This document shows positions 1-10,305 of a DNA stretch of 35,655 nt, piece by piece. The stretch spans positions 1 through 35,655 of the forward strand of contig WION01000540.1 of the NCBI GenBank assembly GCA_015039365.1. Reading direction: 5' to 3'. Made by a program: the position numbers and the translations under genes. The DNA is from Amanita rubescens. Its lineage: Eukaryota; Basidiomycota; Agaricomycetes; Agaricales; Amanitaceae. Within the stretch, counting starts at the first letter, position 1; each line of letters starts with the position of its first letter. The notes under the pieces are model-generated. The model had not been told where the DNA came from, made no database searches, and saw only the letters and a list, made by a program, of their open reading frames with translations.

Positions 1-1416
1 CGTCCAATAACATGTCGTCAGCGTTGTGGTTCAACCCCGCGTGCGAAAACCCCGTCATGTCTCTGTTTGCCTCCGCCTCTCAAGCATCAGGCGTACCAAG
101 TCACACCAGAGAACACCCAGGATGTGTGCAAGAAGTCGAAAACGGTCGTTGCGCGCGGTTTTCAAGCGCTCCCGATAGAGATTTTACTCGAAATTATCTC
201 TTACACACGCGCGCCGGATATTCCGTGGCCCAACCTCCGTCCGCCAGACCCTGCCTGCTCGGAAAGACGCAAAACTATTCTAGCGTTATCCTCGGTCTGT
301 CGGTCGTTGAGAACCGCGCTGATTCCTGTTCTTTGGGAAACCATCGAAGCTTGCACGGCGCCAGGTGCACGAGTGGATGATCGGCCACAGAGACGCAAAC
401 GATGGTGGAAGACCGTCTACAAATCAACCGTTCGACAGCTCGAAGCAGTATGTAATCGTCAACCGTCGTACGCGTCGTATGTCAAGTACGTTTTGCTCGT
501 CTCCGTGTGATACGCGTTACCAATTGGACCGGGATTTAGGACACTCAACATCCTCATCACACCATACTGCATCTCCACCCTCGCCCGCGAACTGTCCCGA
601 ACTCTACCTCTCTTTCCAAACTTAACCACCATCCAAATAACTTCCCTTTGGTGGATCGACCTCTGCCCTCGCAAACGCATCCGACGCCTCTCCAACCCCA
701 CCGGCAGAAACTCCTCCGACTCCTCCTACCTATCCCTCCACCTCAAATCCTCCTTCAAACACCTCATACTCCCAAACGTACACCACCATCCTCCTCCCAA
801 GCGCAGCAACACCCGTCCTCTCCTCCTTCCCAAACGCACGACAAGCCTACCTCAACGACACACTTGAAACCTGCTACCCTTCTTCCCCCCACGCCCTGTC
901 CCTCCAACAATCCCACATCCAGCGCATCGACTCGGTCCTGGTATTCATCCACCTCCTAGGCTACTTTTGTCCCAAAATCGAAACGTTCCAATGGGCCATC
1001 AACGATTCGCCGTCCTCGATATGGACAAGCATCCTTTTAAGAATCTATCACAAGTTCGTGTGTTTGGCAATGGTCAAGTGTTTAGATGGGTTGACAAACG
1101 TAGAGTTGTACTTGTCATATCATGACCTCGTATGTGTCTCCTCTCCTTGGTGGTTGCTGGATGCTGATGTTGTCGGTACTAGGATGTGATCAAAGCCATC
1201 GAGAGGCTGAAAGATCTGGATCAAATCACGTTGCGAATTTCTTCGACTGATGAAGATGGAATATATCGGGGTGAAATGCCGGTGTCGTCATTTGACGAGA
1301 TGGTTAATGCAGCTCAAGAGGTGCTTGCTGGGTCTCCGTCAAAGAGAAGGAAAATGTTGGTTGTAAGGCGTGGTGAGGAAGAGATAAAGATTGTGGTCGA
1401 TCAGGATAGTCATTAA
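1..1416 (+). pseudogene. F-box protein gene, copy 1 (5' end outside window, one frameshift)
   Basis: Three exons fit: 1-485, 540-1129 and 1183-1416, with GTACGT...TTTAG and GTATGT...CTAG introns. Exon 1 is open from the first base, so the true start may lie outside the window. It contains an F-box-like segment (FQALPIEILLEIISYTRAP, then a conserved SVCRSLRTALIPVLWE block). F-box proteins recruit substrates to SCF ubiquitin ligases through Skp1; agaricomycetes have hundreds, with a variable LRR-like C-terminal half as in exons 2-3 here. The reading frame breaks near 781-789, where one extra base in a CAC run separates ILPNVH from ILLPSAATPVLSSF. Otherwise exon 3 ends cleanly at a TAA (1414-1416). 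A second, more decayed copy lies at 10306-11501. The F-box call is fairly sure; the substrate is unknown. A sequencing error at the frameshift cannot be excluded. Confidence 0.75.
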
Positions 1417-1645
1417 CATAATAAGTCTGAATCTGAACTCAAGTAATTCATCTGCTGGAACCCGTAGCACAACAAAACCTTTCATGAACTTGAGTAGCCT
1501 CAGTTATGAGCCTTCACCTTCTGAATTATTTTGTGTAGATTGGTAGATGAATTACCTTTCTGGAAAATATATAGGTTCACTTTGCTATTCATCCAAATAA
1601 TCTACTACATACATTATTGTACATTTAAATTTAAAAAAATGAGAT

Positions 1646-1755
1646 TCATTCTTGTTTTGCTCCATGTTTTAGCAATAAATCTACAATGCACTTGTGACCT
1701 CATTTCATTGCTGAATGAAGAGCAGTGTCAAGCTGGGCCTGGTCAACACCATCAG
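1646..1755 (-). pseudogene. Remnant of the C-terminus of a NACHT-ankyrin NLR gene
   Basis: Read on the minus strand this stretch encodes GVDQAQLDTALHSAMK, then a TGA, then GHKCIVDLLLKHGAKQE and a stop. It matches the last ankyrin repeat of the NLR at 11763-16212, which ends ETALHSAMEKGHKRIVDLLL. The F-box/NLR convergent pair was therefore duplicated as one block, but in this copy everything upstream of the last repeat is replaced by the 70-bp minisatellite. An internal TGA shows the tail is dead. The spacer 1417-1645 matches 11502-11756 with indels and is rich in A and T. Confidence 0.85.
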
Positions 1756-4700
1756 CCATTGACAATGAGGACACAGAAACAAAGTGACCATTGGCACCCA
1801 TTTCATGCTCAAAATCACTCACTCGCTGAGGACACAGAAACAAAGTGACCAGGTCAGCCATTGACACCCACTTCATGCTCAAAATCACTCACATCCTGAG
1901 GACACAGAACAAAGTGACCAGGTCAGCCATTGACATCCATTTCAGGCTCAAAATCACTCACTGGCTGAGGACACAGAAACAAAGTGACCAGGTCAGCCAT
2001 TGACACCCACTTCATGCTCAAAATCACTCACAAGCTGAGGATACAGAAACAAAGTGACCAGGTCAGCCATTGACACCCATTTCATGCTCAAAATCACTCA
2101 CATCCTGAGGACACAGAAACAAAGTGACCAGGTCAGCCATTGACACCCACTTCATGCTCAAAATCACTCACTCGCTGAGGACACAGAAACAAAGTGGCCA
2201 GGTCAGCCATTGACACCCATTTCATGCTCAAAATCACTCACATCCTGAGGACACAGAAACAAAGTGACCAGGTCAGCCATTTCACATTGACACCCATTTC
2301 ATGCTCAAAATCACTCACATCCTGAGGACACAGAAACAAAGTGACCAGGTCAGCCATTGACATCCATTTCATGCTCAAAATCACTCACATCCTGAGGACA
2401 CAGAAACAAAGTGACCAGGTCAGCCATTGACACCCATTTCATGCTCAAAATCACTCACAAGCTGAGGACACAGAAACAAAGTGACCAGGTCAGTCATTGA
2501 CACCCATTTCATGCTCAAAATCACTCACTGGCTGAGGACACAGAAACAAAGTGACCAGGTCAGCCATTGACACCCATTTCATGCTCAAAATCACTCACAA
2601 GCTGAGGACACAGAAACAAAGTGACCAGGTCAGCCATGACACCCATTTCATGCTCAAAATCACTCACATCCTGAGGACACAGAAACAAAGTGACCAGGTC
2701 AGCCATTGACACCCATTTCATGCTCAAAATCACTCACAAACTGAGGACACAGAAACAAAGTGACCAGGTCAGCCATTGACACCCATTTCATGCTCAAAAT
2801 CACTCACATCCTGAGGACACAGAAACAAAGTGACCAGGTCAGCCATTGACACCCATTTCATGCTCAAAATCACTCACAAACTGAGGACACAGAAACAAAG
2901 TGACCAGGTCAGCCATTGACACCCACTTCATGCTCAAAATCACTCACATCCTGAGGACACAGAAACAAAGTGACCAGGTCAGCCATTTCACATTGACACC
3001 CATTTCATGCTCAAAATCACTCACTTCCTGAGGACACAGAAACAAAGTGACCAGGTCAGCCATTGACACCCATTTCATGCTCAAAATCACTCACATCCTG
3101 AGGACACAGAAACAAAGTGACCAGGTCAGCCATTGAACCCATTTCATGCTCAAAATCACTCACATCCTGAGGACACAGAAACAAAGTGACCAGGTCAGCC
3201 ATTTCACATTGACACCCATTTCATGCTCAAAATCACTCACATCCTGAGGACACAGAAACAAAGTGACCAGGTCAGCCATTGACATCCATTTCATGCTCAA
3301 AATCACTCACATCCTGAGGACACAGAAACAAAGTGACCAGGTCAGCCATTGACACCCATTTCATGCTCAAAATCACTCACAAGCTGAGGACACAGAAACA
3401 AAGTGACCAGGTCAGCCATTGACACCCATTTCATGCTCAAAATCACTCGCTGAGGACACAGAAACAAAGTGACCAGGTCAGCCATTGACACCCATTTCAT
3501 GCTCAAAATCACTCACAAACTGAGGACACAGAAACAAAGTGACCAGGTCAGCCATTGACACCCATTTCATGCTCAAAATCACTCACACAACTGAGGACAC
3601 AGAAACAAAGTGACCAGGTCAGCCATTGACACCCACTTCATGCTCAAAATCACTCACATCCTGAGGACACAGAAACAAAGTGACCAGGTCAGCCATTTCA
3701 CATTGACACCCATTTCATGCTCAAAATCACTCACTTCCTGAGGACACAGAAACAAAGTGACCAGGTCAGCCATTGACACCCATTTCATGCTCAAAATTAC
3801 TCACTGCCTGAGGACACAGAAACAAAGTGACCAGGTCAGCCATTGACACCCATTTCATGCTCAAATCACTCACATCCTGAGGACACAGAAACAAAGTGAC
3901 CAGGTCAGCCATTGACACCCATTTCATGCTCAAAATCACTCACAAACTGAGGACACAGAAACAAAGTGACCAGGTCAGCCATTGACACCCATTTCATGCT
4001 CAAAATCACTCACTTCCTGAGGACACAGAAACAAAAGTGACCAGGTCAGCCATTGACACCCATCTTGTGCTCAAATCACTCACTGACTGAGGACACAGAA
4101 ACAAAGTGACCAGGTCAGCCATTGACACCCATTTCATGCTCAAAATCACTCACTTCCTGAGGACACAGAAACAAGTGACCAGGTCAGCCATTGACACCCA
4201 TTTCATGCTCAAAATCACTCACTTGCTGAGGACACAGAAACAAAGTGACCAGGTCAGCCATTGACACCCATTTCGTGTTCAAAATCACTCACTGATGAGG
4301 ACACAGAAACAAAGTGACCAGGTCAGCCATTGACACCCATTTCATGCTCAAAATCACTCACTGGCTGAGGACACAGAAACAAAGTGAACAGGTCAGCCAT
4401 TGACACCCATTTCATGCTCAAAATCACTCACTGGCTGAGAACACAGAAACAAAGTGACCAGGTCAGCCATTGACACCCATTTCATGCTCAAAATTACTCA
4501 CTGGCTGAGGACACAGAAACAAAGTGACCAGGTCAGCCATTAACACCCATTTCATGCTCAAAATCACTCACTGACTGAGGTCACAGAAACAAAATGACCA
4601 GGTCAGCCATTGACACCCATTTCATGCTCAAAATCACTCACTGGCTGAGGTCACAGAAACAAAATGACCAGGTCAGCCATTGACACCCATTTCATGCTCA

Positions 4701-5132
4701 AATTCACTCACCGGCTGAGGTCACAGAAACAAAGCAACCAGGTCAGCCATTGACAACCCATTTCATGCTCAAAATCACTCACTCGCTGAGGACACAGAAA
4801 CAAAGTGACCAGGTCAGCCATTGACACCCATTTCATGCTCAAAATCACTCACAACCTGAGGACACAGAAACAAAGTGACCAGGTCAACCATTGACACCCA
4901 TTTCATGCTCAAAATCACTCACTCGCTGAGGACACAGAAACAAAGTGACCAGGTCAGCCATTGACACCCATTTCATGCTCAAAATCACTCACAAGCTGAG
5001 GACACAGAAACAAAGTGACCAGGTCAGCCATTGACACCCATTTCATGCTCAAAATCACTCACTCGCTGAGGACACAGAAACAAAGTGACCAGGTCAGCCA
5101 TTGACACCCATTTCATGCTCAAAATCACTCAC
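1751..5132. repeat. 70-bp minisatellite array, about 48 units
   Basis: The unit runs TGAGGACACAGAAACAAAGT, then GACCAGGTCAGCCATTGACA, CCCATTTCATGCTCAAAATC and ACTCACnnnC, 70 bp in all. Copies are nearly identical except at three bases before CTGAGG, which read ATC, TCG, TGG, AAG, AAA, TTC, TGC, TGA, TTG or AAC. A few units carry a short insertion (TTCACATT after GCCAT near 2281, 2984, 3203 and 3694), and one lacks the triplet. Seventy is not a multiple of three and both strands meet stops, so it is not coding. It begins inside the decayed NLR tail and ends abruptly at CACTCAC|CGACAAG. CG is almost absent except in the TCG variants. The array probably grew by unequal exchange. Confidence 0.97.
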
Positions 5133-5332
5133 CGACAAGAAAGGCTATTGGAACAGTGAGGTCAGCACAATTAGTTGCAGACATCCTAAACCATACCCTT
5201 GTCTTGACAATCTGTATGCGGCGCAAATATTTTACATTATCCTCGTCGAGTTGTCTAGAATCTTGCGGACCAATCTCCTCCTTTCTGGATAATTGATACT
5301 GTCCCGAACAATGCCAACTGAGATTAAAGCCA

Positions 5333-6591
5333 TTAATTATGCATGATGATAGAAATTGAAGGTACTTCCCACTCGACCCAACCATCACCCACGGGGACTG
5401 ATGCACTATAACCACATCGGGGACACTTCTTTGTGTTTGATTGAGAGGATGTTCTCCGTCGTAAGATGATACTCATCTCGATTGTCATTCCCGACACAAC
5501 ACGGTCGGGGAACTCTAATGGATCAATCACTTTGTTGTTATGGAGCATCCTGACATCGCGTCGTTCTATAAACTCGTGGCCGGCACTACCCTTGCAGAGC
5601 TCGCTGATGAAAACATAGAAATCCTAACGTACAAATATGTATGAGCTAACGATGTGGTTGTGATCACACCTTACCTGCCATGCGGAGCAGAATATGATCG
5701 GAACCGGTATGTTTCGTCCCAAATGATCGACTACTGTAACCTTACTGACTTGTATGTGGCGTAGGAAAGGAGGGCCTTGTTGTAATAGACGACTGAAATT
5801 TGCGGGAGATATATTCTGTGCACGCACGCTGCTTCCAAAGGCGCGCAATGAAGTACTAACAATAACCCACTGTTTTAGCAACACCAGGGCGTGGAAGAAA
5901 GGCAAGACGTACGAGTCTAATGCCCGTAAGCACTGGCCGAGCGACTTCTGACAATCCGATAATTTATCTCTCCATACACATATTTCGCCTAATTCACCCC
6001 CGCCTCCCAACGCTCGACTCAAGGAAAAAAATCGGTGCATTGACTTGACTTCCCGTTGGTAATCTCTGATGGTATTTAACAAATTTCGTAAAACTCCAAT
6101 GCACCGCGCCCTCTCCTCGCTAATAGTGCATGAAAGTATTCGACCTATTGGCGTACACTGATATGCGTCGATTGCCAGTCCACCGAGGTCTAGCGTTTGC
6201 TGCAGGATCTTCAGATCCCCTTCAGATTACGGAATTGATCAGAGGCGGGCAGCGATTGAACGATTTCGACGATGAGACGAGCAGCAACAAGGCAGGAATC
6301 GCTGGCTGAAGAGCGGAATGTGGGACGAAGAACTAGTGTTCCTCTGGATGTCGCCTCGGAATGGGGGTGTGCCAATTCAGCGACTGGACAAAACCGAGGG
6401 TGGTGATAAGTGATATTGGTCTGGTAGACAATGGAATTGCTGATGTCCTGGTTGCGGCCAATTCGGATGATGGAATCGCTGACGATGGTCTGATCCTGGA
6501 CGGTGGAATGGGTGATGATCTGATCGCGGCCAACATCATTGAAGTCAGAATGGTCGATGTGGGAGTGTGTAGCACCCTCGAAGATGGGCAT
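5333..6591 (-). pseudogene. Fungal ubiquitin-like-domain (ULD) protein gene with one 11-bp frameshifting duplication
   Basis: The ATG is at 6589-6591. The N-terminus (MPIFEGATHSHIDHSDFNDV) is a motif discussed in the findings, followed by two similar stretches around DVGRDQ and RIGRNQ. A helical domain follows (QSLPASDQFRNLK, then LKILQQTLDLGGLAIDAY, CTPIGRILSC, VLRNLLNTIRDYQREV and LSDCQKSLGQCLRALDS), familiar from agaricomycete ULD_fung proteins. Then comes the ubiquitin-like domain (VTVVDHLGRNIPVPIIFCSAWQ split by an intron from DFYVFISELCKGSAGHEF) and a CPRCGY knuckle near the C-terminus. Introns fit near 5625-5675 and 5850-5910. An 11-bp direct duplication at 6209-6227 (CTTCAGAT twice) shifts the frame between RNLK and ILQQ. 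Its biochemical role is not established for the family. It is divergent from the gene at 7031. Confidence 0.75.
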
Positions 6592-7030
6592 GGTGTGGGG
6601 ACAGAAGGGACCCCGCTAGGACCCCGGATTGGGGTTCGGACAAAAGTGGGTGCGCCGCGCAACCAAATGGAGATCAGGCATGCTTATTTGCACGTCGGCT
6701 CCGCCACGAGGTCTGAACTTGCATTTGGAGCGAATACTCTATCATGGCAATTGGTTGTTGTACGTCTTCCCAATCTGCTCGGAATTAATCCGACGACATT
6801 GACTAGTCAATTTTCTACAGGGGAAACATTGGACCGTGGCATTTGCCGCAAAGAGGGTCAGTGAATGCGGATCTTCTGCTGTTCGGCGCGTTGCTACCTA
6901 TCGATGAACGAGGCCTTCATATGGTCCCAGGACACAGGGTTCTCTGACGGAGTTTAATGCTTCAAGCTTCGCAGGCCCTGCCAATAGCAACTCTCCGTTG
7001 ACCGTCATGCCAGCCTTCTCAATATTATCG
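6592..7030. other. Intergenic region between two divergent genes
   Basis: The ULD gene starts leftward at 6591 and the FNCYFFARTL-family gene starts rightward at 7031, so this stretch probably holds both promoters. I see no clear TATA box, repeat or conserved reading frame in it. Confidence 0.4.
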
Positions 7031-7925
7031 ATGGCCTCTCGGTCCTCGTCCTCACCACAATCACGCGACATGTCATCTCTTCCCATAGATGATGACATCT
7101 ACCAACGTTATGCCAACCATCCTATTATATCTCTCGAACTCTGGAAGGAAAGAGAGGAGCCCGAGCACGAGTTTGTCGTCCTCAAAGTGGACGATGTGAA
7201 GAGAAACTACTATCGCATCGAACGGCGACCATTAAAAGGAGCGAATGTCAACTCCAAGTTGCGTGGCTGCAAGGCAGAGGATACCATTACTTCTCTCCAC
7301 GAAAGGGATTACTTCACAGTCCGCAGGCTCACGGATCGCAAGATTCATTGGTTTTTTAACGATGAACCAAAGCCTGATTCACAAAGAAAGAAAAAGAACG
7401 AAAGCCTGACTTGCATACCTTTTTTGCTTTTTGCAATGCCATCCGCAAGGACCCCGACACCGAGAAATACACGTTGGCGCAGTTCAACTGTTACTTCTTT
7501 GCACGCACTCTCGCGTTACTCATTATACGCCATTTCCTCCAACGCCTATATTGCGCCCGCATATCACGAGAAACAACTTTGACGGCCTTACAGGAGTTCA
7601 GATTGATGCAAAAGTGGACGAAGCGATGAATAAAACGCGACTCTGGGTCAGGCCGATGTGTACACTTCAAGTTGACTCGCAGGTAAGGATGATATTACTT
7701 AAGTTTGATTAAGGAATGACGTATTTTTTTCAGTACTCGCGCTGCGATTACGAGAGTTTTCGATTTTATATAGCCGAATTGAACGAAAGACACTGCAAGA
7801 GGGTTACTCGGTTGGGCGGGAACGGAGATAAGGTGTATGATACCTGGAACAGGAAAAAGGAAGAAATATGGCGCCGCACGCATTCCGATCCGACGCTGTC
7901 CGATGCTGTCCTACGAGGACGATGA
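7031..7925 (+). pseudogene. Broken gene of an agaricomycete family with the FNCYFFARTL motif, function unknown
   Basis: I chose the ATG at 7031 (MASRSSSSPQSRDMSS); an in-frame alternative lies at 7007. The protein continues with ISLELWKEREEPEHEFVVLK, YYRIERRPLKGANVNSKLRG and CKAEDTITSL. It then needs a frame change to reach HTFFAFCNAIRKDPDTEKYT and FNCYFFARTLALLIIRHFL, and another near 7560-7575 to reach NNFDGLTGVQIDAKVDEAMN and KTRLWVRPM. An intron with GTAAGG...TTTTTCAG (about 7683-7732) leads to a final exon ending SDAVLRGR at 7925. The first break is a 32-bp insertion bounded by a 9-bp direct repeat (AAAGCCTGA at 7369-7377 and 7401-7409). I know similar motifs from agaricomycete hypothetical proteins but no function. 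Two independent breaks make it a pseudogene. Confidence 0.7.
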
Positions 7926-8211
7926 GGATTCCGACGACTAGGACATCAAAGAGGTGTTGTTGGTTAGCGCTCGCGCCGAGGGCAGCAAGCGCCTTATCCC
8001 CACCAACCTCGTCCGATCTCGTACTTCCACCTCTCGAACGAATGCTTCAAATTATTTATGTATTGCTTGTATAGTAGACTAGGAAGTACTACGCATACTT
8101 GAACTGGGCTTACGGTTGTCGCATTCACGATCTCGTCCAACCAAATGGAGATAAAATTTGTCATTTTTCTCGGAAAGACAAACCTCGCGTCAGAGCGTTT
8201 GATCCCGGCTA

Positions 8212-8303
8212 GTGGCCTACCGCGGCAACGAAAAGATCGACATCTCCATTCTCGTCAACCCTGAAGGCAGCCTGATATGCACCAACAACGACTGGATATA
8301 CAA
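8212..8303 (+). other. Possible orphan exon
   Basis: A short open stretch reads VAYRGNEKIDISILVNPEGS followed by LICTNNDWIY and ends at a good donor (GTAAGC at 8304). It looks like protein, but I find no partner exon in 7926-8211 or downstream and do not recognise the family. It may be a relic of the gene ending at 7925 or of another one. Confidence 0.3.
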
Positions 8304-8394
8304 GTAAGCAAAACAAATGAAAACATATAGCGCATACATGCAAGCAGCAGTAGTGTGTCCATCCGTAAAAAAAAAAAGACGAATCTTGAGCCTC

Positions 8395-9428
8395 CTACAA
8401 CACCGATTCCGGGTTCTGCCACTCGTCTACCGCCTCGTCCGGAACTCGACTCCTAGCCCCGTCGTCCAGTACCCCTCTCCCGCGCGTAACCTTTTGCCTG
8501 AGGACGATAACACCATACACGAGCGCGTAAGCGACACACTCGCACACGGCTATTCCTACAATATACGCCGCCAACAACCCGCCCTCCTTTTTCGGGTCCA
8601 AAAAGTTGTATGCTGGTGGGGTGGGAGGGTCAATTCAATAAAGTAGCGAGGGGATGGGCACGTACTGTAGAAGTGCTGGGTCCCGCTGGTGATAAGCTAT
8701 TCCTAAATAGCAAGCTAGAATGGCGACGTTTAGGGGGAGGTATATCCACGGTGGAGGAGGGACATTTGTTAGTAGTATTTTAAAGAGTACAAACGCGTGC
8801 ATTGATATGTTGCTCTATGCTGTGCAGTCAAAGTCAGGGTCGGGATGGGAATAGTCCAAACGACACGCACCGTCAAACCTCGACTTGAATGTTGACGGAC
8901 CAGAAAGTAACACCCAAAAAACCACAGTGACGACAATAGCTGCCAGCCGGGGGGGATCGACGTAGCGAAACGTAAGTAGTTTAACGTTAATTAGCTTCTT
9001 ACGACAACCCCGGTACCACACTCACGAAAAGTGACGACGGTGGTATACAACCACACGTGGAAAAACTGTAAAAACCTCGGCCACTCTCTCAACGCGAACG
9101 TGCACCAAGCGTAGATCATGGTTTGGACGCCCGAAGCGAACAAGTAGGCACAGAGGCCCGTATACGACAAGTGGGTAAAGTAGGAGAAGAAGCTACATAG
9201 CGACAGGGGTTAGACCTGAGCTTAGGTAGTGATGGGAACGGAACGCTAACCTGTTGGCATCATGGACTCGGAGATTGATGGCGGCCCAGATGATAGCGAC
9301 GATGAGAGTTAGGAGGGCGTAAAAGGCAAGGAAAAGCGAATTGAGGCGAGGAGAGGAGGAGGAAGGAAGGAGGAAATAAAGGAGGGATTCGGGTCGAAAG
9401 GACGGGAGAGAGCAAAGGCGTGGGTGCC
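8395..9428 (-). pseudogene. Multi-pass membrane protein pseudogene, 5' end replaced by repeat A
   Basis: Reading leftward from 9428 I recover hydrophobic exons in the order expected for one gene: NSLFLAFYALLTLIVAIIWA; then after an intron SFFSYFTHLSYTGLCAYLFA and GVQTMIYAWCTFALREWP; then FPIVVTVVFWVLLSGPS; then NISMHAFVLFKILLTNVPPP with WIYLPLNVAILACYLGIAY; then FYTYNFLDPKKEGGLLAAYI with VGIAVCECVAYALVYGVI. At least five membrane segments are present. It resembles a conserved fungal integral-membrane family whose function I cannot state. It is dead in three ways. There is an in-frame TAG at 8815-8817, where family members I recall have W. There is a one-base frameshift near 8681-8690. Everything upstream is lost at 9429, where repeat A begins. 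Confidence 0.75.
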
Positions 9429-10305
9429 GAATGTCACCTGAATTAATGGTATTGCTCTGCTGCGGCTTTCTTTACGATGATAATTGAAGTCAAGGATTAT
9501 CATGTTTCTGCCCTGCAATCAACATTGGAGTTCATACATGATACAATATCGACATCAAGTGAAATCAACCTTGATCCCAAACTACCACCATATGCCCTCC
9601 AGGAACGAGAGACAACTAGTGCCCCGAGGCTTAGGCTTGTGGTATTCTCAGAGAGCACTCCAGGATTATAAGCGTAGAATAGAACAGTCGGTATCAGTAA
9701 GCAGCCACGGGTCGACAAGCGATTGATAACGGTCAGCAGTTGAAACTTGAGAGGCGCATGAATGGATACGTAGCGACGTAAAAATCATCCACAGGGCCAT
9801 GACTCGGTAATTTACTTCGTATGTCGAGCCGTAAAGGGACATCAGCAGCGTCTGCACCTCGTCCTGGCTCCGAATGCGAAGGTTTTCTCCCTGCTGCCGC
9901 TGGATTAGCGCCCGAAATAAAGGCGAGGTCCGCCTGGCGTGTATAGACTAACCAAAAATATGCTCATTTGAATCCTGAGGGAAGCGGCGTAGCGCACACT
10001 TAGTCGTCTCGTCCTTTCTCCCTGATAACCTATTCGCAAATTCTGAATCAATAAAGAACGGAGGAGGAAACGGGGGAACTCTCACTTCATTGCTAAGTAG
10101 GACAGGTAGATCCTCTATGTATCTTGGTCTCTCCACTCTGCGGAGCGATTTGGTAGCCCAAGCACGAGCCCGATAAACGACGCGGGAGGTTGTATTGTAT
10201 AGAGACAATGAGGCCATTGATGGTTGAGCGCTTTGAGCGATGGCGCGTCGATCAAGGAGTCGAGGACGGTCAGATTTGGCAGGGCAAAGGGGAAGGTGAT
10301 GACGC
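9429..10305. repeat. Repeat A: segmental duplicate of 16513-17438
   Basis: It starts GAATGTCACCTGAATTAATG and ends GGTGATGACGC, and matches repeat B in the same orientation with scattered substitutions and one longer difference near 9500. Its left edge truncates the membrane-protein pseudogene; its right edge joins F-box copy 2 inside GACGCGCC. On the minus strand both copies preserve fragments that look exonic: ERPRYIEDLPVLL before a GTGAGA donor, IGYQGERTRRLSVRYAASLR, and RALIQRQQGENLRIRSQDEV leading to QTLLMSLYGSTYE. I do not recognise the protein. The FALPNLTVLDSLIDAPSLKA reading at the right end is reminiscent of F-box/LRR proteins. The ends are not TG...CA, so this is not an LTR. Confidence 0.85.

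Noticed and set aside
1751..5132. CRISPR-like array (constant repeat with variable part)
   Set aside because: The variable part is only three bases, the unit is 70 bp, and this is a fungal genome; it is a minisatellite.
5101..5292. Plus-strand frame starting in the last minisatellite unit
   Set aside because: It begins inside the repeat, has no recognisable feature and no splice continuation.
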